In this document: positions 16,503 to 23,948 of the stretch, in pieces
Layout: each line of letters opens with the position of its first letter
How positions within the stretch are numbered: the stretch's first letter is position 1
NCBI RefSeq assembly: GCF_018070025.1
Contig: NZ_JAGPYQ010000001.1
Span: 1,550,001 to 1,614,000, forward strand
DNA length: 64,000 bases
Direction: 5' to 3'
Source of the DNA: Streptomyces liliiviolaceus
GTDB taxonomy: Bacteria; Actinomycetota; Actinomycetes; Streptomycetales; Streptomycetaceae
Program-made: the position numbers and the translations under genes
The notes under the pieces: model-generated
What the model was told of the DNA's origin: nothing
Databases searched by the model: none
What the model saw: the letters and a program-made list of their open reading frames with translations, nothing else

Positions 16503-16518
16503 TCTACAGCACTGTAGA
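16503..16518. promoter_or_regulatory. Probable BlaI-type operator in the terD/repressor divergent region
   Basis: TCTACAGCACTGTAGA is a 16-base palindrome (TCTAC-N6-GTAGA) with TACA/TGTA half-sites, as expected for BlaI/MecI family operators. It sits 22 bases before the repressor's GTG, a position suited to autorepression, and could also control terD. Confidence 0.65.
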
Positions 16519-16539
16519 AAATAAGGAAGGAGACAGGAC

Positions 16540-16929
16540 GTGACGGACCGGCGGCAGCGTCCCCCGCGGCGGGGACAGGGTGAGCTGGAGGCGCAGGTCC
16601 TGTCGGCCCTGTGCGCGGCGGAGGGGCCCGCGACGGCGGGCTGGGTGCAGGAGCGCCTCGGTGGTGATCTCGCCTATACGACCGTCATCACGATCCTGAC
16701 CCGGCTGCTGGCGAAGGGCGCCGTGACCCGGGAGCGCGTCGGCCGGTCCTTCGCGTGGACCCCGGCGTCGGACGAGGCGGGTCTGGCCGCCCGCCGGATG
16801 CGCAAGGTGCTGGACGGGGAGCGGGACCGGGAGGCCGTACTCGCCAGCTTCGTGACGTCCCTGGAGCCGGACGACGAACGGCTGCTGCGTGAACTGCTGG
16901 CCCATCCCGGCGCGGAGAGGAACGGCTGA
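16540..16929 (+). CDS. BlaI/MecI/CopY family transcriptional repressor
   Basis: 129 residues from a GTG at 16540 with AAGGAAGGAGA upstream. The N-terminal winged helix covers about 14-85: [27 protein letters not shown], then [32 protein letters not shown], the family's recognition helix and wing. The C-terminal helices mediate dimerisation. No BlaR1/MecR1-type membrane protease gene, the usual partner, is adjacent. The palindrome in its own promoter suggests autoregulation, and a matching one before the SpoOM gene suggests a second target. Confidence 0.85.
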   Translation: MTDRRQRPPRRGQGELEAQVLSALCAAEGPATAGWVQERLGGDLAYTTVITILTRLLAKGAVTRERVGRSFAWTPASDEAGLAARRMRKVLDGERDREAVLASFVTSLEPDDERLLRELLAHPGAERNG

Positions 16930-17014
16930 GCGGCGACGCGCCTCCCCGCGCCGGGATGGAGGGACGGAGGGATGGACTTCCTGGGGGACTGGGCGGCTGG
17001 GCGACTGGGAGCCG

Positions 17015-18007
17015 TCAGCCCTCTTCCTGCTCTTCCTGCTCCCCCTCGTCCCCCTCGAAGAAGTCGCCCGCCTCGTCCACGACCTCCGCCGCCACCAGTC
17101 CGCCGGCGACCCCGAGCGCGAGCCCCGCCGCGCCCGCGGCGACCCCCGCCCCGATGCCGGGACGCGACCGCTCGTGCAGCTCGTGCCGGTCGTGGCCGTA
17201 CGCCGCGTCGGGGTCGTACGACTCCCGGTGTTCGACCAGTTCCCGGACCCAGCCGTCGACCACGGCGTTCCAGTCCTGGTGGCCGACGCCCTCGTGGGAG
17301 ACGGTGAACCGGGTGAGGGTGTCGTCGCCCGAGGAGGGGAGGCCGCCGCGCTTGTCGGCCTCCAGGACCACCTCCATGCCGGTGGGGGCGGCGAGGAAGG
17401 TCACCTCGATCTCGTTGACCGCGTGGGCGTACGCGGGCGACGGGGTGAGTTCGAGCTCCTGGTAGAAGGGGAGCTGCTGGCCCGTGCCGCCGATCCGGCC
17501 CAGTTCCAGGTCGGCGGACCTGAAGCCGAAGCCGAGCTGTCCGAAGGCCTCCAGGATCGCCTCCTGGGCCGGCCGGGGCGTCACGGTCAGCCGGTCCAGG
17601 TCGCCCTTGTCCCGCACGCCCGCCACCGAGAGTTCCGTACGCAGGCCGAGGACGATGCCCAGCTCCTGCCCGTACAGCTCGGTGACCGGGGTCTCCCAGG
17701 GGAGTGTGACCGTGAACGGGACGGTCCGCTCCTCGTCCTCGGCGAGCCGGAACCCGCCGCCGACGGTGAACCGTTCGAAGACGACCCCGCTCTCGCTCTC
17801 CCCCTCCTCGTGCTCGTCCTCGTGCTCGGCCTCGACGCCCGCGACCAGTTCCAGCGCGATGTGCTCGATGTCGGCGTCCGAGCCGCCGCCTCTGAGCCGG
17901 ATCTCGCCGGAGAGGGTCCCGCCGGGCAGGGCGGGGGCGGGGCTCAGGACCGTTTCCACCGTGGGGCCGCCCACGCCGAGTGATCCGAGCAGCCGTTTGA
18001 ACACCAT
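17015..18007 (-). CDS. SpoOM family sporulation-control protein
   Basis: 330 residues from an ATG at 18007; AAGGAG lies 11 bases before it, and a GTG at 18019 would sit on top of that site. The arrestin-like SpoOM fold spans about 1-240: VFKRLLGSLGVGGPTVETVLS, then PGGTLSGEIRLRGGGSDADIEHIALELVA, VPFTVTLPWETPVTELYGQ, and a second domain with LGFGFRSADLE and QELELTPSP. The C-terminus adds a glycine/alanine-rich hydrophobic stretch and an acidic Glu/Gln tail. In Bacillus, Spo0M affects sporulation and cell division. A TCTAC-N6-GTAGA palindrome lies 72-87 bases upstream. Confidence 0.88.
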   Translation of the reverse strand: MVFKRLLGSLGVGGPTVETVLSPAPALPGGTLSGEIRLRGGGSDADIEHIALELVAGVEAEHEDEHEEGESESGVVFERFTVGGGFRLAEDEERTVPFTVTLPWETPVTELYGQELGIVLGLRTELSVAGVRDKGDLDRLTVTPRPAQEAILEAFGQLGFGFRSADLELGRIGGTGQQLPFYQELELTPSPAYAHAVNEIEVTFLAAPTGMEVVLEADKRGGLPSSGDDTLTRFTVSHEGVGHQDWNAVVDGWVRELVEHRESYDPDAAYGHDRHELHERSRPGIGAGVAAGAAGLALGVAGGLVAAEVVDEAGDFFEGDEGEQEEQEEG

Positions 18008-18078
18008 TGAGGGGTCCACTCCTTCATGTGCGGGTGGTCGTGCCGGGCCGTGCTCCGCGTATGTGTACGCGGTCCTGC

Positions 18079-18094
18079 TCTACGTACATGTAGA
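18079..18094. promoter_or_regulatory. Second TCTAC-N6-GTAGA palindrome, upstream of the SpoOM gene
   Basis: TCTACGTACATGTAGA has the same outer arms and spacing as the palindrome in front of the BlaI-type repressor gene and contains TACATGTA. It is placed 72 bases upstream of the SpoOM start. Joint control by the repressor encoded at 16540 is inference. Confidence 0.5.
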
Positions 18095-18187
18095 GGTTAA
18101 GGGCGGCCTCCCGTACCGTGATCGGGTACCCCCGGCCCATGTCCCACCTGGGAGAACGTGAGCTGCGCCACTCGTGTCCTGCGCCTC

Positions 18188-18218
18188 TGGACTACGTACT
18201 TTGCGATTCCTTTACACT
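18188..18218 (+). promoter_or_regulatory. Candidate promoter for the CNNM/CBS operon
   Basis: TGGACT (18188-18193) and TACACT (18213-18218) with a 19-base spacer resemble -35 and -10 elements. The start of transcription would be near 18225, giving an mRNA leader of about 35 bases before the upstream ORF at 18261. Confidence 0.4.
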
Positions 18219-18260
18219 GGGTGGAACGCTTGACGACGACGAAGGAGCAACGGTTCCACC

Positions 18261-18338
18261 ATGGGTGAACCTCCTAGTACCAGCCGTGCCACCCCCGGCC
18301 CGAGACGTGTGCATGCGGGAGCGGGGGTGGCACGGTGA
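18261..18338 (+). CDS. 25-codon upstream ORF (leader peptide) coupled to the CNNM/CBS gene
   Basis: ATG at 18261 is preceded by GAAGGAG at good distance and encodes MGEPPSTSRATPGPRRVHAG plus AGVAR before TGA at 18336-18338. That stop overlaps the GTG start of the next gene (18335) in a GTGA. Two prolines follow directly after Glu3, and two more occur by residue 14. The ORF runs through both arms of the perfect hairpin at 18284-18335, so its translation would melt that hairpin and free the downstream start. Proline-containing leader peptides control Mg2+ transporter genes in enterobacteria (mgtL, corL); whether this one is analogous is inference. Confidence 0.5.
   Translation: MGEPPSTSRATPGPRRVHAGAGVAR
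18284..18335 (+). promoter_or_regulatory. Perfect 14-bp hairpin occluding the CNNM/CBS start codon
   Basis: CCGTGCCACCCCCG (18284-18297) pairs perfectly with CGGGGGTGGCACGG (18322-18335), with a 24-base loop. The 3' arm contains the only purine-rich sequence before the start and ends on the first base of the GTG codon. Upstream, AGGAG of the leader ribosome site can also pair with CTCCT at 18271-18275, offering an alternative structure. Confidence 0.65.
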
Positions 18339-19744
18339 CCGAGATCCTGCTGCTTCTGCTCGCCCTGTCGCTCACGCTCGCCTGCGCCGTGTTCGTGGCG
18401 GCCGAGTTCTCGCTGACCACCGTCGAGCGCGGTGATCTGGAGCGGGCCGCCGAGGCCGGCGAGCGCGGCGCGGACGGTGCGCTGAAGGCCGTCCGGAAGC
18501 TGACGTTCCAGCTGTCCGGCGCACAGCTGGGCATCACCGTCACCTCCCTGGTGATCGGCATGCTCGCCGAACCCTCGCTGGCCGTCCTCCTGGAGGGCCC
18601 GCTCAAGGCCGTGGGCCTGGGCGGCGCTGCCTCCACGACGGCGACCCTGCTCGGCGTGGTGCTCTCCACCGTCGTGCTGATGGTGGTCGGCGAGCTGGTC
18701 CCGAAGAACTGGGCGATCTCCCGCCCGCTGGCCGTCGCCAAGGTGGTCGCGGGACCGCAGCGCGCCTTCACGGCCGCGTTCGGCCCGTTCATCCGGCACC
18801 TGAACAACACCGCGAACCGGTTCGTACGCCGCTTCGGACTGGAGCCCGCCGAGGAGCTGGCCTCCGCCCGGGGTCCGGAGGAACTGGTCGCGCTGGCCCA
18901 GCACTCGGCCGCCCAGGGCGCCCTGGAGCCGGACTCCGCCGAACTGTTCGTCCGTACGCTGCACCTGGGCGAGCTGACCGCGCAGAACGTGATGACACCG
19001 CGCGTCGACGTGCGGGCGCTGGAGGCGCACGCCACGGCCACCGACGCCGCCAACCTCTCGCACGCTACCGGCCTGTCCCGCTTCCCGGTCTACCGCGACA
19101 GCCTGGACGAGGTCGTCGGCACGGTCCACATCCGTGACGTACTCGCCCTGGAACCCGGCGAGCGGGCCACGACCCCCGTCACCGAGCTGGCCACGGCCCC
19201 GCTGCTGGTGCCCGACAGCCTGCCCGCCGACCGTCTTCTGGAGCGCATGCGCACGGCCCGCACGATGGCCGTCGTCATCGACGAGTACGGCGGCACGGCC
19301 GGTGTGGCCACGGTGGAGGACATCGTGGAGGAGGTCGTCGGCGAGGTCCGTGACGAGCACGACCCCGTCGAGATCCCCGACCTGCTGCCCGCCCCCGCCA
19401 CGGCCGACGGCCGCCCGGCCTGGGACGCGGACGGCGGTGTACGGCTGGACGAGCTGGCCGCGATAGGACTGCGCGCGCCGGACGGCCCGTACGAGACGGT
19501 CGCGGGGCTGGTCGCCACCCGGCTGGCCCGCATCCCGGCCGAGGGCGACGTCCTCGACCTGGGCGGCTGGCGGCTGGACGTCCTCGCCGTGGAGCACCAC
19601 CGGGCCGACCGCGTCCGTATCACCGGACCGGCCGCCGGGCCGGACGGCGATCACGACGACGGCCACGACGGAGACCACGACGGCGGTCACGACGGTGGTC
19701 ACGACGGCGAACCGGTCGGTCAGAGCGCGCGGGAGTCACGATGA
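18335..19744 (+). CDS. CNNM/CBS domain membrane protein (HlyC/CorC, 'hemolysin family'), paralogue 1
   Basis: 469 residues from a GTG at 18335. A DUF21/CNNM transmembrane domain (about 1-185; FVAAEFSLTTVERGDLERAAEAG, then GAQLGITVTSLVIGMLAEPSLA and MVVGELVPKNWAISRP) is followed by paired CBS domains (about 205-335; AQNVMTPRVDVRALE, VIDEYGGTAGVATVEDIVEEVVGE) and a CorC_HlyC C-terminal domain (about 345-430). Relatives such as MpfA and CorC handle Mg2+/Co2+ export or tolerance. The last 35 residues are an Asp/His/Gly repeat (HDG units), a likely metal-binding tail. The stop overlaps the next start (ATGA). Expression probably depends on the upstream ORF and hairpin. Confidence 0.9.
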   Translation: MTEILLLLLALSLTLACAVFVAAEFSLTTVERGDLERAAEAGERGADGALKAVRKLTFQLSGAQLGITVTSLVIGMLAEPSLAVLLEGPLKAVGLGGAASTTATLLGVVLSTVVLMVVGELVPKNWAISRPLAVAKVVAGPQRAFTAAFGPFIRHLNNTANRFVRRFGLEPAEELASARGPEELVALAQHSAAQGALEPDSAELFVRTLHLGELTAQNVMTPRVDVRALEAHATATDAANLSHATGLSRFPVYRDSLDEVVGTVHIRDVLALEPGERATTPVTELATAPLLVPDSLPADRLLERMRTARTMAVVIDEYGGTAGVATVEDIVEEVVGEVRDEHDPVEIPDLLPAPATADGRPAWDADGGVRLDELAAIGLRAPDGPYETVAGLVATRLARIPAEGDVLDLGGWRLDVLAVEHHRADRVRITGPAAGPDGDHDDGHDGDHDGGHDGGHDGEPVGQSARESR

Positions 19745-20772
19745 GTACATCCACCACGATCCAACTGCTCATCGGCGCCCTGACCCTGCTGACCAACGCG
19801 TTCTTCGTCGGCGCCGAGTTCGCCCTGATCTCCGTGCGCCGCAGCCAGATCGAGCCGCTGGCCCAGGAGGGCAACAAGCGGGCCCGGATGACCCTGTGGG
19901 GTCTGCGGCACATCTCGGCGATGATGGCGACCGCCCAACTCGGCATCACCGTCTCGTCGTTGGTGCTGGGCGCGGTCGCCGAACCGGCCATCGCGCATCT
20001 GCTGGAGCCCGCCTTCGAGGCGGCCCACATCCCGCACGGCCTGGTGCACCCGATCGCCTTCGTGATCGCGCTGACCGTGGCGACGTATCTGCACATGCTG
20101 TTCGGCGAGATGGTGCCGAAGAACATCGCGCTCGCCGCGCCCGCGCAGACCGCGCTGCTGCTCGGCCCCGCGCTGGTGGCCCTCACCCGGGCCCTGCGGC
20201 CGTTCATCTTCGGGATCAACGCCTTCGCCAACGCCCTGCTGAAACTGCTGCGCGTCGAGGCCAAGGACGAGGTGGAGTCGGCGTTCACGGACGACCAGCT
20301 CGCCCGGATGGTCGTCGACTCCAGCGAGGCCGGGCTCCTGACGGCCGCCGACGGCGAACGCCTGCGCGACGCACTGGAACTGGGCACCCGCCCGGTCGGC
20401 GAGATCCTCGTCCCGGCCCAGCGGATGCGCACGGTCGACGACACCGTGACCCCGGCGCGGCTCGAACGCGCGGCGGCCGAGGCCGGTTTCTCCCGGCTGC
20501 CCGTGACCGGCGGGGACGGCACGCTGCTCGGCTACCTCCACATCAAGGACACCCTCGGCGTCGTCGAGCGCGACCGGCCGTTCCCGCGGAGCGCCCTGCA
20601 CCCGGTGACCCGCGTCCGTATCGACACCCCGCTCGACGACACGCTCACCGCGCTGCGGGCCACGGGCAGTCATCTCGCGGCGGTCACCGGTGAGGGGGGC
20701 AAGGTCCTCGGCTTCGTCACCATGGAGGACGTCCTGTCGGAGCTGGTCGGGCCGTCCCCCGCGGGGGTCTGA
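19741..20772 (+). CDS. CNNM/CBS domain membrane protein, paralogue 2
   Basis: 343 residues, overlapping the previous gene by four bases. The same DUF21 domain (FFVGAEFALISVRRSQIEPLAQEGNKRARM, then TAQLGITVSSLVLGAVAEPAIAHLL and MLFGEMVPKNIALAAP) and a CBS pair (about 200-335, ending GKVLGFVTMEDVLSELVG) are present. It lacks the C-terminal CorC_HlyC domain and the metal-binding tail of its neighbour. Such tandem pairs are common in actinobacteria and probably form a heteromeric transporter or regulator of divalent metals. Confidence 0.88.
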   Translation: MSTSTTIQLLIGALTLLTNAFFVGAEFALISVRRSQIEPLAQEGNKRARMTLWGLRHISAMMATAQLGITVSSLVLGAVAEPAIAHLLEPAFEAAHIPHGLVHPIAFVIALTVATYLHMLFGEMVPKNIALAAPAQTALLLGPALVALTRALRPFIFGINAFANALLKLLRVEAKDEVESAFTDDQLARMVVDSSEAGLLTAADGERLRDALELGTRPVGEILVPAQRMRTVDDTVTPARLERAAAEAGFSRLPVTGGDGTLLGYLHIKDTLGVVERDRPFPRSALHPVTRVRIDTPLDDTLTALRATGSHLAAVTGEGGKVLGFVTMEDVLSELVGPSPAGV

Positions 20773-20829
20773 CCGGGGGCCGGCCGGGGGTCTGACCGGT
20801 GCCCTGTTGACCACTGCGACTATCGTGGC

Positions 20830-20914
20830 GATTCATGTTCGAAATTGCGGCACTTCGAACATGAATCGCTTCGAACGCGCTTCGCTTCCTAGGTGAATCG
20901 CTTCGAACGCGACG
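20830..20914. promoter_or_regulatory. TTCGAA operator-like array on a 16-bp lattice before kinase 2
   Basis: TTCGAA occurs at 20838, 20854, 20870 and 20902, i.e. steps of 16, 16 and 32; the missing position (20886) carries the degenerate TTCCTA. The first two sites are embedded in a perfect 14-bp inverted repeat (GATTCATGTTCGAA, 20830-20843, with its complement at 20854-20867). The third and fifth units share an exact 18-base direct repeat (20862-20879 and 20894-20911). The array ends 25 bases before the kinase start, suiting cooperative binding of a regulator to the kinase promoter. Confidence 0.7.
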
Positions 20915-20938
20915 TCGGCGGAGGTCTGCGAAAGGTGC

Positions 20939-22591
20939 GTGGTCTCGGACGAGGGGCGGCTGATCGCCGGACGGTACCGGCTGATCGAGCGGATCGGCCG
21001 CGGTGGCATGGGCACCGTGTGGCGGGCCGAGGACGAGACCCTCAGCCGTGAGATCGCGCTCAAGCGGCTGCACGCCCAACACCACCTGACCGACGACGAA
21101 CTCGCCACCGTCCACGAACGCACCCGCCGCGAGGCGCGCAGCGCCGCCCGGATCGCCCACCCGAACGTGGTCGTCGTCCATGACGTCGTGGACGACGACG
21201 GACTGCCCTGCATCGTCATGGAGCACGTCCCCGGCACCGACCTGGGCTCGGTGCTCAAGGACGGCGGAGCCGTACCGCCCGCGGAGGCGGCCCGGGTCGG
21301 CCTCGGCATGGTCGCCGCACTGCGGGCGGCGCACGCGGCCGGGGTGCTGCACCGTGACGTGAAACCGGGCAACGTACTCCTCGACGCGGCCGGCCGCGTG
21401 GTGCTCACCGACTTCGGCATCGCCCAGGCGACCGGCACCTCGACGCTGACCAAGACCGGCGAACTCGTCGGATCGGTCGACTACATCGCGCCCGAACGCA
21501 TAAAGGGCGGGAAGCCGGGCCCCGCCACCGACCTCTGGGCCCTGGGGGCGACGCTCTTCCAGTCCGTCGAGGGGCGGCCCCCGTTCCGCAAGGACACGGC
21601 GGTGGAGACCGCGTACGCCATAGCCGTCGACCCGCTCGTCCCCATGCGGCGGGCCGGGCCGCTCGAACCCCTCATCGCGGGGCTGCTGGCGAAGGACCCG
21701 CAGGAGCGCCCGTCGGCGGACGAGACCGAGCGGGCGCTGCGGGCGGTGGTCTCGGGGGCGGTGCCGGTGGTGCCGGAGCCGCGGTCGGCATCGGTGGACG
21801 CGGCGGCGGAGGCCGTGACCGGACCCGTTACCGGACCCGTCACGGGACTGGCGACCGGACCGGTGACCGGGCCGGTGACAGGACCTTTGACCGGGCGGGC
21901 GACCTCGGTCGATGACACGCTCCCCGCCGGACACGGGAGCGGACACGGGAGTGGACGCGCGAGCGGTGGCGGGGGCGGGAGCAGGAGACGCACGGTCGTC
22001 CGGAGCGCGGTGGCCGTGACGCTGGCCGCTGCGGCCGTGGCGGGCGGGCTCTACGTGATGTCGGCCGACCACGGGGACGGTACGCGGGACTCGGCCGTCT
22101 CCCCCGCTCCCTCCCCCTCGCCCACCGCCTCCCGGCCGCCCGCCGTGCCCGAGGGTTTCCACCTGGTCGAGGAGAAGGAGTTGGGCGCCTCCTTCCCCGT
22201 ACCGGACGGCTGGCGGCGAGGCGACGCGAAGGCGACGGCCGAACAGGTCACCTACACCGACGAGTCGGGCCTGGTCGGCCTCACGATCAACACCGTGAAC
22301 CCGGCGGGCGAGAACCCCGAGACGCACTTCGAGAACATAGAGGCGAACACCAAGGTCAACTACGACACGTACCGGAAACTGCGGATGCTGCGCACCACGT
22401 TCCGCGGGCTGCCCGCGGCGGTGTGGGAGTTCACCTTCGAGGGACGGGTACGGGCCTTTCGCGCCATCGACCTCGGGTTCGGGGAAGAGGGCGGCACCGA
22501 GTACTACATCTACCTCTCGGCGCCGGAGGCCCAGTGGGACACCCACCGGCCGGTGTTCGACAAGGTCAAGGCCGGCTTCCGCGTCCACTGA
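20939..22591 (+). CDS. Membrane Ser/Thr protein kinase with extracytoplasmic sensor-like domain
   Basis: 550 residues from a GTG at 20939 preceded by AAAGG. Kinase domain about 1-280: IGRGGMGTV (19-27), K42 in IALKRL, HRDVKPGN with D140, DFG at 158-160, then SVDYIAPERIKGG. A linker of repeated T-G-P-V units (about 295-325) and Gly/Ser-rich sequence leads to one membrane span (about 352-372). The remaining 175 residues are outside: a Pro/Ser linker and a folded domain (GFHLVEEKELGASFPVPDGWRR through AGFRVH) seen at the C-terminus of other Streptomyces kinases. The ligand is unknown. The TTCGAA array upstream suggests dedicated control. Confidence 0.9.
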   Translation: MVSDEGRLIAGRYRLIERIGRGGMGTVWRAEDETLSREIALKRLHAQHHLTDDELATVHERTRREARSAARIAHPNVVVVHDVVDDDGLPCIVMEHVPGTDLGSVLKDGGAVPPAEAARVGLGMVAALRAAHAAGVLHRDVKPGNVLLDAAGRVVLTDFGIAQATGTSTLTKTGELVGSVDYIAPERIKGGKPGPATDLWALGATLFQSVEGRPPFRKDTAVETAYAIAVDPLVPMRRAGPLEPLIAGLLAKDPQERPSADETERALRAVVSGAVPVVPEPRSASVDAAAEAVTGPVTGPVTGLATGPVTGPVTGPLTGRATSVDDTLPAGHGSGHGSGRASGGGGGSRRRTVVRSAVAVTLAAAAVAGGLYVMSADHGDGTRDSAVSPAPSPSPTASRPPAVPEGFHLVEEKELGASFPVPDGWRRGDAKATAEQVTYTDESGLVGLTINTVNPAGENPETHFENIEANTKVNYDTYRKLRMLRTTFRGLPAAVWEFTFEGRVRAFRAIDLGFGEEGGTEYYIYLSAPEAQWDTHRPVFDKVKAGFRVH

Positions 22592-22619
22592 CGGCAGCCG
22601 GCCGTCGGGCGGGGTGAAG

Positions 22620-23282
22620 TCACCGCAGCGGTCTGCGGATCCAGACCTCCCCGGCCATCGAGCCGGCGCCGGGACCGGCGCCGAAAGCGGTCTCCGGGAA
22701 GCCGCGCGGTCCGAGGACACCGAACCGCGACCATCCCCAGGAGCGGAACGCCTCCGCAGCGGCGCCCGGCGACCTGTCGGCCCCGTCCCGGTCACCGTCC
22801 GCGTCGTTCCCGTCCCCGCCTCCGTCCGCGCCGTGGTCGGAGGCGCGGTCCGTTGCCTGGCCGGTGGCGGCGACGACCAGATCGGCGTCGAGCCGGATCA
22901 GCAGCCGTTCGACCAGGCGCGTGGCGATGCCGCGGCGACGGTGGACCGGCAGCACCATCAGTTCGGCGAGCAGGAACGTACGGCCCGAGGCGGTGAGTTC
23001 CTCGATGTCCGTCGGCAACTCGCCCTGGAGGTCCGACCACCACTCGCCGCTGCGCGGCACCCGGAACCCGTACGCGCAGCCGACCGTCCCGGCCGTGTCG
23101 GCGACCATCATGTCGAAACCGGTGTGCTGCACATGCTGCTCAAGCCGGCGCAGGAAACCCTGGCGGTCACGGTGTTCCGCCCCCGCCGCGCCTCGGTACG
23201 CGCCGACGTACACGTCCGCCACGGCGTCCCGCTGTTGCTCCGCCTGCCACCGGGACAGTCTGCGCAAGTACACCTCTGCCAT
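22620..23282 (-). CDS. GNAT family N-acetyltransferase
   Basis: 220 residues with the GNAT fold. FLLAELMVLPVHRRRGIATRLVERLL (near 103-128) is the acetyl-CoA binding strand and the Q/RxxGxG/A loop (RRRGIA). The N-terminal half contains DVYVGAY and VGCAYGFRVPRSGEWW. An Asp/Gly-rich insertion of about 25 residues (around 148-172) interrupts the C-terminal part and is probably a flexible loop. The substrate is unknown. It is convergent with kinase 2, with only 28 bases between stops. Confidence 0.8.
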   Translation of the reverse strand: MAEVYLRRLSRWQAEQQRDAVADVYVGAYRGAAGAEHRDRQGFLRRLEQHVQHTGFDMMVADTAGTVGCAYGFRVPRSGEWWSDLQGELPTDIEELTASGRTFLLAELMVLPVHRRRGIATRLVERLLIRLDADLVVAATGQATDRASDHGADGGGDGNDADGDRDGADRSPGAAAEAFRSWGWSRFGVLGPRGFPETAFGAGPGAGSMAGEVWIRRPLR

Positions 23283-23948
23283 ACGGGCCTCCCCCCGGCC
23301 GCGGGACGGGTATCCCCGGACTCGGCATCATCACAGCAGGAGCCGCCGTGGTAAACGGGGCCTGCGCAACGGCCGGTGATGATCCGTCATGTCCGCCGCC
23401 GTCCCCGGGCCGTCCGCGTGCGGCCGGGCAAGGGGGACGGGGACGGGAGGGGAGTGAGGCGGGGGGACCCGTGGAACACCCGTGCCAGGGGTCGTGCGGC
23501 CGTGGACGCATCGTCCGACGGCCGACGGTTCACAGGGCTGTGCAGGGCCGCCGGTCTCGCCTACGCTCGGAACAGAATGTGAGTGAGGCTCACCTGGACC
23601 CCGTGGTCAGGACCCGAGCCCGCCGATGATGACGAAGCCGTGGTCGACGGCTTCCCTCGCGCTCCCGGCCCCCGGACGCACCAGCCCCTGATTCCCGGGT
23701 GCCAGGACGAGGCGATCGAGAACGCCCAGCCGATTCACCTTCCCGCCGCTTCCCTTGCGAGCGGGCCCCTGTCCACATGTCCCTTGGACCTGACGGCGGT
23801 GCACTCCCGCGTGCCGCCGCGACCCGCCGAGGGATCTCAGGCCCTGACACCGCTGCCGGGGGGCGGCGTGGCAGGGCGGTGCGGTCGCCGCCGGTGGGCA
23901 CCACACCGGCGGCGACCGCCACACCCCGGGCCGTGCGGGCCGCGGGTG
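23283..23948. other. 666-base gap between GNAT and SCO2400-family genes
   Basis: Both flanking genes are on the minus strand. The right part contains a weak small ORF (23607-23738, listed separately). The left part is GC-rich with no convincing gene, RNA or repeat. CATCATCAC and GTGATGATC near 23322-23390 form a short inverted repeat of doubtful meaning. A promoter for the GNAT gene must lie in the left end. Confidence 0.5.
23607..23738 (-). CDS. Possible small protein, 43 aa
   Basis: GTG at 23738 opens VNRLGVLDRLVLAPGNQGLV and continues to a stop at 23607, ending DHGFVIIGGLGS. Third codon positions are mainly G/C, and the C-terminus is hydrophobic. The ribosome site GGGAAG is too close to the start to be convincing, and the frame stays open upstream with poor coding character. 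I do not recognise it. Confidence 0.2.
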   Translation of the reverse strand: MNRLGVLDRLVLAPGNQGLVRPGAGSAREAVDHGFVIIGGLGS

